Below, one piece after another: positions 1-7,765 of a stretch of 43,489 bases of DNA; the first letter of the stretch is position 1, and the number at the start of each line of letters is the position of its first letter. The stretch is taken from positions 1 through 43,489 of the forward strand of contig NZ_JAGN01000009.1 in the NCBI RefSeq assembly GCF_000526675.1, read 5' to 3'. The DNA is from Atopobacter phocae ATCC BAA-285 (GTDB taxonomy: Bacteria; Bacillota; Bacilli; Lactobacillales; Aerococcaceae). The notes under the pieces were generated by a model, which had not been told where the DNA came from, ran no database searches, and was given only the letters and a program-made list of their open reading frames with translations. Both the position numbers and the translations under genes were made by a program.

Positions 1-135
1 CAATCGGTTAATTGGCGCTGTCCTGATGGACACACATGACGAATGGCTCAGTTCTACAAGAAAGTATATCAAGTTTAACCAGTAAGAGAGTATAGAACAT
101 TGTATAGTATTTTACACAAGATTATGGACTTGACT
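1..135 (+). mobile_element. Right end of an IS256-family insertion sequence (cut by window edge)
   Basis: The window opens inside the last codons of a transposase. About 25 bases after its stop lies TTTTACACAAGATTATGGAC (about 110-129) followed by TTGACT. This closely resembles the right terminal inverted repeat of IS256-type elements, which in that orientation reads TTTTACACAATTATACGGAC. The left end and the target-site duplication lie outside the window, so it cannot be told whether the element interrupts a gene. The distance from the presumed IS end to the next gene is only about 125 bases. Confidence 0.8.
2..85 (+). CDS. IS256-family transposase, C-terminal fragment (5' end outside window)
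   Basis: The open frame from base 2 to the TAA at 83-85 encodes 27 residues, NRLIGAVLMDTHDEWLSS and then TRKYIKFNQ. This is the C-terminal pattern of IS256/mutator-type DDE transposases, in which R-L-(I/V)-G-A-(L/V)-L-M is followed by a short acidic stretch, E-W and a final Y-I. The catalytic residues lie upstream of the window. The fragment is truncated only by the window edge, so nothing suggests the gene is broken. Confidence 0.75.
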   Translation, partial: NRLIGAVLMDTHDEWLSSTRKYIKFNQ

Positions 136-260
136 AATGAACGTATAGTAAAAAAGTAAACTATTACAATAAGAAATAGAGGATGGGATGCGTTATGTTC
201 GGAATAGTTGAGGTTCTACCAAGTCGTTAAGGATACACTACAAATTATAAAGGTGGAAAA

Positions 261-1028
261 ATGATAACTATTCAAATTAAAAAGTTAAGAAAAGAGTTTG
301 TCAATCAACAGGATCGTTTTGTCGCAGTTGATGATGTATCTTTTCAATTAAAATCAGGCAAAGTACTTGCCTTACTCGGGCCAAATGGTGCGGGTAAAAC
401 AACGATTGTACAGATGATTGCGGGCTATTTACAACCCACTAGTGGAGAAATAATGATTGATGATGTGGCATTAACCCCTAAAAATCGTCAACAATTTCCT
501 ATGGGTGTGGTATTTGGTGGAGAACTAGGTTTTTATGGTAATGCAACCGCAAAAGATAATTTAGTTTTCTTCGCTAATCTGAAAAAGATTCCACGGAAAC
601 AACTTCATGAGGAAGTAGATCGCGTGTTAGACTTAGTGGAATTAGCAAATGTCAAAAATAAGCGTGTTAATGAATTTTCAAGAGGAATGCGTCAACGTCT
701 TCATATTGCACGCGCTTTGTTAAATCGCCCTAAAATTATTTTACTAGATGAGCCAACTAATGGTTTAGATGTTGAGATGGCACGTCATATTAGAGAGTTA
801 GTGAAAGCATTAGCTGAGCGTGAGCAAATTGCGATTTTGTTAACCAGTCATATGATGTCAGAAATAGAATTTTTATCCGATCGTATTTTATTAATCGGTG
901 CAGGTAAGATTTACCATGAAGGAACGGTGGAATCTATTATCCAGCTTTCAGGTGTCAAAGCAATTGATCGACCGGCAACATTAGAAGAGTCCTATTTAGC
1001 CCTTGCTGAGCAATTGAAAAGGAGATAG
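261..1028 (+). CDS. ABC-2 type exporter, ATP-binding subunit
   Basis: This 255-residue nucleotide-binding subunit should energise the two membrane proteins encoded just after it. Visible motifs are Walker A GPNGAGKTT (about residue 40), the signature FSRGMRQRLHIA (a common ABC-2 variant of LSGGQ), Walker B IILLDEPTNGLD and the H-loop LLTSHMMSE. The start ATG is preceded by AAAGGTGG at 7 bases. The next ATG begins 3 bases after the stop codon, so the three genes form an operon. The NatA/CcmA-like sequence suggests export of a peptide, ion or drug. No precursor-peptide or immunity gene is visible to identify the substrate. The region upstream is occupied by an IS end, so the native promoter may be lost or replaced. 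Confidence 0.88.
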   Translation: MITIQIKKLRKEFVNQQDRFVAVDDVSFQLKSGKVLALLGPNGAGKTTIVQMIAGYLQPTSGEIMIDDVALTPKNRQQFPMGVVFGGELGFYGNATAKDNLVFFANLKKIPRKQLHEEVDRVLDLVELANVKNKRVNEFSRGMRQRLHIARALLNRPKIILLDEPTNGLDVEMARHIRELVKALAEREQIAILLTSHMMSEIEFLSDRILLIGAGKIYHEGTVESIIQLSGVKAIDRPATLEESYLALAEQLKRR

Positions 1029-1031
1029 CCG

Positions 1032-1778
1032 ATGATTCGAATGAGTGCATTAATAGGATTTCATCTCAGACAATATAGTAGAAATAGTTACTTCATTATG
1101 AATGTACTACTAGCTACTGTGTCTTTAGTGTTATTTCAATACTTGGCTGCATCCGTTTATCACGAAAGCATCACAGAAGTCGCATGGATACGAGCAGGAA
1201 TTTTTGGCTTATGGGCATCCGGGACGACGGCTGCCGGGATAGTCGGTATGCAAAAATGGCAAGGTACATTACTTTATTTAATTAATAATCCTTTAAGTGA
1301 TTATGTCTCTTTAGTAGCGTTAGTTGTACCAGCAGCAACGTTTGGCTTGTTAAGTTTTCCGATTGCATATGGGGTCTGTCTGATGCTTGGTGTGACAAAT
1401 ATGATCTTGACAGCATATCAATTGATATTTATTTTGTTATTATGGATAGGAGCAACAATTCTTGATTTGTGCATTGCATCGTTATTTATTTTGACGAAAG
1501 ATGCGATCATTTATGAGACAATAATTGAATTACCGTTACTTATTTTTTCAGGTTTGTTTACCTTACCAGCATTTATGATGCGAATAGTTGATGTATTGGA
1601 GTGGATCATTCCAATTTCCTTGCCTATACAGTGGCTATTACAACAAGAAAGTTTTTCATTTAATTCTTTTCTACGCTACGTGATAAGTAATTTAATGATG
1701 TTAACAATTAGTTTCTTTGTTACAAGAAGAATTATTGAGGTAGCCAAACAAACCGGACAGTTTGGGGGGCTATCATGA
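1032..1778 (+). CDS. ABC-2 type exporter permease subunit 1
   Basis: A 248-residue, very hydrophobic protein with about six predicted membrane segments and a charged N-terminus (MIRMSALIGFHLRQYSRNS), the usual start of ABC-2 permeases. It overlaps the next permease by 4 bases, so the two are translationally coupled and probably form a heterodimer on the ATPase encoded upstream. The small permeases (about 240 residues) resemble those of bacteriocin-immunity (LanE/LanG-like) and antibiotic exporters in size. That similarity is architectural only. Substrate unknown. Confidence 0.75.
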   Translation: MIRMSALIGFHLRQYSRNSYFIMNVLLATVSLVLFQYLAASVYHESITEVAWIRAGIFGLWASGTTAAGIVGMQKWQGTLLYLINNPLSDYVSLVALVVPAATFGLLSFPIAYGVCLMLGVTNMILTAYQLIFILLLWIGATILDLCIASLFILTKDAIIYETIIELPLLIFSGLFTLPAFMMRIVDVLEWIIPISLPIQWLLQQESFSFNSFLRYVISNLMMLTISFFVTRRIIEVAKQTGQFGGLS

Positions 1779-2488
1779 GCGTAATAATTAAATCACTCCC
1801 TTATTTTAATCAGCTTAAAACGTTTGTGTTATATTTTTTGATATTACCCATTTTCCAAGCCCTATTATACGTTTTAATTGCTCAAGATTATATCGGTGAG
1901 AACACACAACACATTATGACGGCTTCGATTATTTTATCGGGTGCGACGATGTCATTAAATATGATAACTAGTTTATTTGTCGGGGATATTAGTCGAGGAA
2001 TTGCTCAACTGATTGCAGTAGATTATCCGTATTCTATGTATTACTGGGGAACGCGATTCTTCGTCTGTTTCATCAGCTCGTACGTATTAGTCCTAATTAA
2101 TGGCAGTATATTTTATCTGTTAAATTTAGTACATTTTAGCTTTATTTTATGGTTAGCTCCAATTTGTATTATAAGTGGGCTTATCATGGGGCTGTGCGGA
2201 TGTTTTTTATCTTGGGGATACTCTAATATTTACTTTTGGTCCAATTTTTTCTCGTCATGTGTCGTATTATTTGGTGGAGCTATTGGAGCAGTTTCTCAGT
2301 ATCCAGCAGTGTTTAAATGGGTGAGCTATCTCTTTCCAATGGGACAACTATTAGAAGTTGTACACGGCTATCCAATCGATGTAATCGGTGTAACGATTAA
2401 TTTATTCGTGTGGACGGTATTGACGCTTGGCACATATCACTATCAATTAAAGCGAATTACAAAGAAGAATCACCACGGATTATTTTGA
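1775..2488 (+). CDS. ABC-2 type exporter permease subunit 2
   Basis: A 237-residue membrane protein with about six hydrophobic segments. Its ATG lies within the last codons of the preceding permease (ATGA overlap). It shares overall layout with that neighbour but is clearly divergent, consistent with a heterodimeric ABC-2 channel. The operon ends here, with a hairpin beginning two bases after the stop. No lipoprotein or regulator gene is attached, so the inducing signal and the exported molecule cannot be inferred. Confidence 0.75.
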   Translation: MSVIIKSLPYFNQLKTFVLYFLILPIFQALLYVLIAQDYIGENTQHIMTASIILSGATMSLNMITSLFVGDISRGIAQLIAVDYPYSMYYWGTRFFVCFISSYVLVLINGSIFYLLNLVHFSFILWLAPICIISGLIMGLCGCFLSWGYSNIYFWSNFFSSCVVLFGGAIGAVSQYPAVFKWVSYLFPMGQLLEVVHGYPIDVIGVTINLFVWTVLTLGTYHYQLKRITKKNHHGLF

Positions 2489-2490
2489 CA

Positions 2491-2519
2491 AAATCACTTC
2501 CTTCGTGGAGTGATTTTTT
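2491..2519 (+). terminator. Rho-independent terminator of the exporter operon
   Basis: AAATCACTTCC and GGAGTGATTT form a stem with one bulged base around a TTCGT loop, followed by a T run. It ends only about 35 bases before the start of the next gene, so the following mutS2-like gene probably depends on readthrough or on a promoter inside the exporter operon. Confidence 0.7.
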
Positions 2520-2555
2520 CATGTTCAGGTGGGAGAAAAGGGCAAGGAGAATTAT

Positions 2556-4451
2556 ATGACAAATGAGTTATACCAAACGATTGATTTTGAACAAATTCGA
2601 TCGAACGTGAAGCAATATGCAATATCGGGATATGCTAAAAAAGAAATCGAATCGAGACAACCCTCACCACACTTAAATGTAGTTGAAAAACGTTTAGATG
2701 AAACAGGAGAAGCTCTTACATTATTAAATCGTCATTTAGTGATGCCGTTCATGGGGTTAACAGATATTGAACGTTTGACAGAAAAAGTCGAAAAAGGATT
2801 CGTATTAAGTCCAAGTGAACTGATCGCATACGCTGATTTTTTAAGAAGTATTCGATTGATTAAGCAATTTTTGATGAAACATGAATGGTTAGTGCCACGC
2901 TTAGCAACGTACGCAACTAGTTTGGGCGATTTTAGTGCAATTGAACGAGATATTGACGAAAAAGTCATAAACAATCAAATTCGTGATGAAGCGAGTAAAG
3001 AGTTAAAGAAAACGAGACAACGGTTAGATCGAGTGGAAGATGAAATTAATCAAAAATTGAAAAAGTTTTTAAAAGATAGTCGTTACAAGGAGTATATTCA
3101 AGAGCGAATCGTCGTTCAAAAGCAAGAACGTTATACCGTACCGATTAAACATTCTTATAAAAATAAAGTTCCCGGTCAAATAATAGAAGAATCGAGTAAG
3201 GGATTAACAGTTTATATTGAACCAGACGTCATACAAGCATTGACGGAAGAACGAGTGATGCTTAAAGAAATAGAAAGTACCGAAGAATTTTATATTTTAT
3301 CCTTATTAACTGGTGAGATAGGAATGGAATTGGAACGCTTGCATCAAATGATTGAAATTATAGTGGAGTTTGATGTGATTTTTGCTCGTGCAAAATATGC
3401 ACGTGAAATTGACGGACGACGTGTTTCTGTCAATAAAAATGAATACATTAAGCTCGTACAAGCGAAACATCCATTACTCGGTCAACAGGCGGTTCCTCTT
3501 TCGCTTGAAATGGGACAAGACTATCGCGTCTTAATGATTACAGGGGCTAATGCAGGTGGAAAAACAGTCGTCTTAAAAACAGTGGCGTTATTGACGGTGA
3601 TGACTATGTATGGATTATTTATCCCATGTGATGAAGCAAGTCATATCGCTGTAATGGATCATGTGTTTGCAAGCATTGGCGATCAACAAAGTTTAGAGAA
3701 TTCGCTCAGTACTTTTTCGGGTCACTTAAAACAAATGTCGACTATTTTAAGACAAAGTACTCGTCATACTTTAATCGTTTTGGATGAAATAGGAAGTGGA
3801 ACAGATCCAAGGCAAGGTGCTGGGTTAGCCGTTGCTATAATTAATGCACTTTATCAAAGCGGAGCAATTGTATTCGCCTCAACACATTACGGAGAGTTAA
3901 AAGAATATGCCCGTTTACATGCTGATTTCGAAACGGCAGCGATGGATTTTAACTTAACAACACTTCAACCAACTTATCGCTTACTGATTGGTCAATCGGG
4001 CGAAAGCTATGCTTTTTGGTTAGCAGAGAAGATGGGAGTATTACCACAAGTGATTGAGGAAGCACAATCGTTTGTTTTAAATAATCAATACCCTCTTGAA
4101 GTACATCCGTTTGAACATAAACAGAAAAAAGAACCCGAAAAAGAGCACATCGCGTATCAAAAAGGAGACAAAGTTTGGGCTAATGATCTAAAAAAAGAAG
4201 GCATTATTTACGAAGTGAATTCGATGCAACGAATGGCTCATGTTTTTATTGATCAACAGATGCATGAAGTGCCACTTAAACGCCTTCAATTATTGTTAAC
4301 CGCTAAAGAACTTTATCCAGCAGGCTACAATTTAGACTTATTATTTGTGACCAATTACGATCAATATAAATTGGAAAAAGATTTATTGCGTGGTTCAAAA
4401 AAAGCATGGAAACAGTTAAAAAAGAAAGGACACTACTTGGAAGAACAATAA
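2556..4451 (+). CDS. MutS2-like ATPase lacking the Smr domain
   Basis: Start chosen at ATG 2556 because AAGGAGA lies 5 bases upstream; a GTG at 2529 is in frame but has no good ribosome site. The product is 631 residues. It has the MutS core and clamp region, Walker A TGANAGGKT (residues 329-337), Walker B VLDEIGSGTD (about 408-417) and the MutS2-typical ASTHYGELKEYA. A KOW-like segment (about 534-581) follows. The protein then ends with about 50 residues in place of the roughly 80-residue Smr nuclease domain of canonical MutS2 (about 780 residues). MutS2 proteins act in recombination control and, in Bacillus, on collided ribosomes. A form without Smr could bind but would lack Smr-dependent cleavage. 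Old records call such proteins mannonate oxidoreductase, a misannotation. Confidence 0.85.
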   Translation: MTNELYQTIDFEQIRSNVKQYAISGYAKKEIESRQPSPHLNVVEKRLDETGEALTLLNRHLVMPFMGLTDIERLTEKVEKGFVLSPSELIAYADFLRSIRLIKQFLMKHEWLVPRLATYATSLGDFSAIERDIDEKVINNQIRDEASKELKKTRQRLDRVEDEINQKLKKFLKDSRYKEYIQERIVVQKQERYTVPIKHSYKNKVPGQIIEESSKGLTVYIEPDVIQALTEERVMLKEIESTEEFYILSLLTGEIGMELERLHQMIEIIVEFDVIFARAKYAREIDGRRVSVNKNEYIKLVQAKHPLLGQQAVPLSLEMGQDYRVLMITGANAGGKTVVLKTVALLTVMTMYGLFIPCDEASHIAVMDHVFASIGDQQSLENSLSTFSGHLKQMSTILRQSTRHTLIVLDEIGSGTDPRQGAGLAVAIINALYQSGAIVFASTHYGELKEYARLHADFETAAMDFNLTTLQPTYRLLIGQSGESYAFWLAEKMGVLPQVIEEAQSFVLNNQYPLEVHPFEHKQKKEPEKEHIAYQKGDKVWANDLKKEGIIYEVNSMQRMAHVFIDQQMHEVPLKRLQLLLTAKELYPAGYNLDLLFVTNYDQYKLEKDLLRGSKKAWKQLKKKGHYLEEQ

Positions 4452-4523
4452 TTTCTTATGAGAAAAGTATCGTTATGAATTGACCGTGTTATTCTGAGAA
4501 AAATAAGCTATAATAGAAAGACA

Positions 4524-4550
4524 AAAAGGAGAGCATCTGCATCTCCTTTT
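4524..4550 (+). terminator. Hairpin after the mutS2-like gene, possible weak terminator
   Basis: AAAAGGAGA (4524-4532) pairs perfectly with TCTCCTTTT (4542-4550) across a 9-base loop. Only four T residues end the right arm and no longer T tract follows, so termination may be inefficient. The flanking 4452-4675 stretch holds no other feature I can support. Confidence 0.45.
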
Positions 4551-4675
4551 CATTATGTCAAAATGAACAAATGGAAGCTGAAAAAAGTAGTGTCTGTTTG
4601 TAAAGATTGACCATCGATGAGTAAAGTATCGCAAATGAATTAAACAATCATAGAAAAATGGGGAAGGATACAAAC

Positions 4676-5350
4676 ATGATTTGGATATTATTGTTGACAG
4701 CATGGGCGGGGTATATAAATAGTTTAGCACTACTTACATTTTCTAGAACCGTTTCACACCATTCGGGAAATTTAACGAACTTAGGAATAACGATAGGAAC
4801 AGGTGATGACTTATGGACGATTATACAACTATTGGGCATCGTTTTATCTTATGTCAGTGGAGCAATTAGTTCTGAAATTATATTTGGTCGATTGACACGT
4901 GATCGACGACACTTGTCTAAACGATTGAGTAGTATTCTCGTTTTAATCGGAATCGGATTTATTGGGTTAGCGCGTGGCGAATCCCAGTTAGCTTTTATTA
5001 TGTATTTTGCCTTTTTGATGGGGGGACAAAATGGTTATAGCTTGCAAGTCTATAATAAATTGGTTCGTACAACGCATATGACCGGGTACTTAACGGATGT
5101 GGGAATTTTAATTGGACAATGGATACTAGAAAAACGGACGAATGTACCGCTGTTGTGCTTTTATATAGCGAGTTTAATGTTGTTCGTCATGGGAGCAGCT
5201 GGAGCGGTCGTCGTTTCCCAAATCGTTGGATGGGAAGATCACGTTCTGTTAATTGCAATCGGCTATATCATATCAGGTCTCTTATTAGCGATTCGAACAA
5301 TGCAAGTCGTGGGATTAAAGACATCAAAGAAAGAAGCGAATAATCAATGA
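4676..5350 (+). CDS. YoaK/DUF1275 family membrane protein
   Basis: Start chosen at ATG 4676, which has GGAAGGA about 8 bases upstream; an in-frame ATG at 4658 lacks a ribosome site. The product is 224 residues with about six membrane segments. The family pattern is clear: an early G-Y-I-N-S segment, then SHHSGNLTNLG (family consensus TGNLV.LG), a central QNGYSLQVYNKLVRTTHMTG, and a TDVG/IGQW turn. DUF1275 proteins have no established biochemical function. The stop overlaps the start of the asparaginase gene, so the two are translationally coupled and could be functionally linked, for example in handling the amino acid or its product. That link is inference. Confidence 0.82.
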   Translation: MIWILLLTAWAGYINSLALLTFSRTVSHHSGNLTNLGITIGTGDDLWTIIQLLGIVLSYVSGAISSEIIFGRLTRDRRHLSKRLSSILVLIGIGFIGLARGESQLAFIMYFAFLMGGQNGYSLQVYNKLVRTTHMTGYLTDVGILIGQWILEKRTNVPLLCFYIASLMLFVMGAAGAVVVSQIVGWEDHVLLIAIGYIISGLLLAIRTMQVVGLKTSKKEANNQ

Positions 5351-6309
5351 AAAAAATATTAATCATTAATACAGGTGGCACCATTGCTATGAATGCCGAC
5401 TTAACAACAGGAAAAGTCTCTCCCGTTAGCGATAATCCGTTATCCCGTGAAGCACATGTGTTTAGTCATTTTGCGGATTTAACGGTGGAAAATATGATGA
5501 ATATTCCGTCGCCACATGTCACAGAAAAAGAAATGGATGAACTGAGTCGATTCATTCAAAAACGGGCGACATCGTTTGACGGTATCGTGATTACACATGG
5601 CACAGACACTTTAGAAGAAACGGCTTATTTTCTAGATTTAACGTTAGATGTTTCGATTCCGGTTGTCGTTACAGGAGCTATGCGTTCAATTAATGAAATG
5701 GGATCAGATGGACTGTCCAATTTAAGAAGCGCGATTATTGTAGCGCGTGATGATGCTTCTCGACACAAAGGGGTTCTCGTTGTTATGAATGAAGAAATTC
5801 ATGCAGCGAAATACGTGACCAAAACACATACGACTAATTTAGCGACCTTTCAAACGCCTACTTTTGGACCCATTGGTTTATTATCTAAAAACCAAGTGTT
5901 GTATTTTCAAAAAATGTTACACCGAGATCACTTCACGTTACATGCATTAGATCAACGCGTCGCACTCCTTAAAATGTATGCGGGCATGACGCCAGATTTA
6001 ATTGACGCTGTTGGTGCGTTAGGCTTTTCCGGGCTAGTCATTGAAGGACTTGGCGCTGGAAATGTACCATTGCAAGTGGCTCCTGCTGTGATGCGCCTAA
6101 TTGAACAAGGCGTTGCGGTAGTAATGGTGTCTCGTGCATTTAATGGGATTACAGAAGATGTATATGATTACGAAGGTGGTGGAAAACGACTTAAACAAGC
6201 TGGTGTGATTTTCACGCAGGGAATGAGTGGCGTGAAAGCGCGAATTAAACTATTTGCGCTATTAAACAGTGATACACCGCATAATCTATCTGACGCATTT
6301 GATTGCTAA
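5347..6309 (+). CDS. ansA: L-asparaginase, type I (cytoplasmic)
   Basis: A 320-residue asparaginase that hydrolyses L-asparagine to aspartate and ammonia. The N-terminal NTGGTIAM carries the first catalytic threonine (residues 9 and 12 are candidates). The second signature, THGTDTLEETAYF, lies at about residues 83-95 with Thr86-Asp87. GAMRSINEMGSDGLSNL also matches the family. There is no signal peptide, so it acts in the cytosol. Its ATG overlaps the stop of the DUF1275 gene (ATGA) and there is no independent promoter space, so it is expressed from the upstream gene. A strong terminator follows. Confidence 0.9.
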   Translation: MKKILIINTGGTIAMNADLTTGKVSPVSDNPLSREAHVFSHFADLTVENMMNIPSPHVTEKEMDELSRFIQKRATSFDGIVITHGTDTLEETAYFLDLTLDVSIPVVVTGAMRSINEMGSDGLSNLRSAIIVARDDASRHKGVLVVMNEEIHAAKYVTKTHTTNLATFQTPTFGPIGLLSKNQVLYFQKMLHRDHFTLHALDQRVALLKMYAGMTPDLIDAVGALGFSGLVIEGLGAGNVPLQVAPAVMRLIEQGVAVVMVSRAFNGITEDVYDYEGGGKRLKQAGVIFTQGMSGVKARIKLFALLNSDTPHNLSDAFDC

Positions 6310-6318
6310 TTGAATATA

Positions 6319-6350
6319 AAAAACTTCATCGGAAAAGATGAAGTTTTTTT
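6319..6350 (+). terminator. Rho-independent terminator after ansA
   Basis: AAAAACTTCATC and GATGAAGTTTTT form a 12-bp stem with loop GGAAAA, followed by more T residues. The next promoter starts only about 10 bases further on. Confidence 0.88.
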
Positions 6351-6360
6351 ATTTATATTA

Positions 6361-6389
6361 TTGACAAAATAAAAAATATGATTTAATAT
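6361..6389 (+). promoter_or_regulatory. Consensus sigma-A promoter of the GntR-ABC operon
   Basis: TTGACA (6361-6366), a 17-base spacer and TAATAT (6384-6389). The predicted transcription start (about 6396) lies at the left edge of a perfect palindrome, so a repressor bound there would block initiation directly. Confidence 0.85.
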
Positions 6390-6396
6390 GTTCATA

Positions 6397-6420
6397 GGTT
6401 AGTTAGTTAACTAACTAACC
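6397..6420 (+). promoter_or_regulatory. 24-bp perfect palindrome, probable operator for the GntR/YtrA regulator
   Basis: The left half GGTTAGTTAGTT is followed directly by its exact reverse complement. The site is built from repeated GTTA/TAAC tetramers and begins 7 bases after the -10 box. YtrA-type regulators usually repress their own ABC operon from such a site, and the regulator is the first gene of this transcript. The match of protein to site is inferred from position only. Confidence 0.7.
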
Positions 6421-6552
6421 ACTAAACTAAATAACGCATGAAGATGAAAAAATGTTTGATACAATTCATAGTAACTGATAAGGAGTGTTGTAAATGAACT
6501 TCAATTAATAAAATTTTTCAAACTAAAAATATCTCTAGAAAGAGGTGAGCCT

Positions 6553-6912
6553 ATGTCGAATTTGCCTGTATATTTGCAAATTGCCGAACAAATTGAGAAC
6601 GATATATTGAATGGTTATTTAAAACCTGACGAGCAAGTTCCATCAACAAACGAATTTTCTAAAATGTTGAAAGTGAATCCTGCAACAGCAGGAAAAGGAC
6701 TATCTGCACTAGTAGACGAAGGTATTCTTTACAAAAAACGTGGTATCGGCATGTTTGTTTTACCTGACGCAGAAGAACGCATCCGAACTAAACGACGTGA
6801 AACATTTATTCAAAAAACATTACCACAATTTATTAAAGAAGTGAAACGACTACAATTCAATCATGATGAACTATTAAAACGGATAAGGAGTGAATTAGAT
6901 GTTAATAATTAA
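6553..6912 (+). CDS. GntR family regulator, YtrA subfamily
   Basis: A 119-residue protein. Residues 1-70 form the winged helix-turn-helix of GntR proteins: VYLQIAEQIENDILNGYLKPDEQVPSTNEFSKMLKVNPATAGKGLSALVDEGIL in the family pattern, of which the helix-turn-helix core is about residues 31-55. The C-terminus is only about 45 residues, too short for a ligand-binding domain, which is typical of the YtrA subfamily. These repress ABC operons and often respond to cell-wall antibiotics or osmotic signals. AGAGGTGAG lies upstream of the ATG. The end overlaps the ATPase gene by 14 bases, so the two proteins should be made together. The likely target is the palindrome at its own promoter. Confidence 0.87.
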   Translation: MSNLPVYLQIAEQIENDILNGYLKPDEQVPSTNEFSKMLKVNPATAGKGLSALVDEGILYKKRGIGMFVLPDAEERIRTKRRETFIQKTLPQFIKEVKRLQFNHDELLKRIRSELDVNN

Positions 6913-7765
6913 AAATATTGAAAAGAAATATGGAAAGAAGCAAGTGTTAAAAAATATTACGACTTATTTGTCAGATGAAGTAGGTATTTATGGGTTACTG
7001 GGTCGAAACGGTGCCGGAAAAACAACGTTATTAAAAATGATTTGTAATCAAATTCCGATAAAAACAGGAGATATTTTGATAAATAATGAATCGGTAAAGG
7101 GATTCACTAACTTACATACGACTTATTGTTTAGTAGGCAATGGGTTAAGCACTAAAAATGATTTATTGAATCGAAAAATTGCTGAGCTCTTTACTAGCAT
7201 GGAAATTGTTTATGATGACTTTGATCGACCATACGCAGAATACTTACTTAATCAATTTAATTTACAACCACATTTAAAATACACGAAATTATCAAAAGGA
7301 AATAAAACAGTGGTAGAAAATATTATCGGATTAGCGAGTCGATCAGCAGTGACCATCTTTGATGAGCCAACAGCAGGATTAGATTCAGTCAATCGTGAGC
7401 GATTCTTTAAAGAGCTAATGGAAGACTACGAAAAACATCCGCGTCTATTCATTATTTCAACCCATTTAATCGATGAAGTAGAGAACTATTTAACTCACGT
7501 CTTGATGTTAATTGATGGACAAATAAAAATGAACGCACCAATTGAAAACATTCAAAGTAAAGCACTACGTATTACCGGCTTAGAACAAGTCGAGGGACGT
7601 ATTCTCAGTCAAAGCCATTTCATGGGCAAACCATCCTATGATGTTTTTACTTCTTATACAGATGAAGAATTACAAACAATGGAAGAAAATGGGGCAACGA
7701 TTACTCGTCTATCTTTACAACAGTTATTCAATCGGATGGTAGAAAGAGAGGATTTATATGTATAA
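6899..7765 (+). CDS. ABC transporter ATP-binding protein, YtrB-like
   Basis: A 288-residue ATPase. Walker A is GLLGRNGAGKTTLLKM (near residue 38). The signature is degenerate (LSKGNKTVVENI). Walker B VTIFDEPTAGLD and the H-loop FIISTHLIDEVEN are intact, so ATP hydrolysis is plausible. The gene begins inside the regulator gene and overlaps the following membrane-protein gene by 8 bases. GntR plus ATPase plus a small permease is the layout of YtrAB-type systems. In relatives these respond to peptide antibiotics or envelope stress. The substrate here is unknown. Confidence 0.85.
   Translation: MLIIKNIEKKYGKKQVLKNITTYLSDEVGIYGLLGRNGAGKTTLLKMICNQIPIKTGDILINNESVKGFTNLHTTYCLVGNGLSTKNDLLNRKIAELFTSMEIVYDDFDRPYAEYLLNQFNLQPHLKYTKLSKGNKTVVENIIGLASRSAVTIFDEPTAGLDSVNRERFFKELMEDYEKHPRLFIISTHLIDEVENYLTHVLMLIDGQIKMNAPIENIQSKALRITGLEQVEGRILSQSHFMGKPSYDVFTSYTDEELQTMEENGATITRLSLQQLFNRMVEREDLYV

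Noticed and set aside
130-149. TTGACT at the IS right end plus TATAGT as an outward hybrid promoter for the ABC operon
   Set aside because: The boxes are only 8 bases apart, far from the 16-18 needed, and no -10 lies at the right distance.
4480-4514. TTGACC and TATAAT as a promoter for the DUF1275-asparaginase pair
   Set aside because: The spacer is 23 bases, too long for sigma-A, and a hairpin follows at once. The -10 alone is not enough.
5119-5343. 74-codon frame within the DUF1275 gene
   Set aside because: Shadow of the real frame, without ribosome site or motifs.
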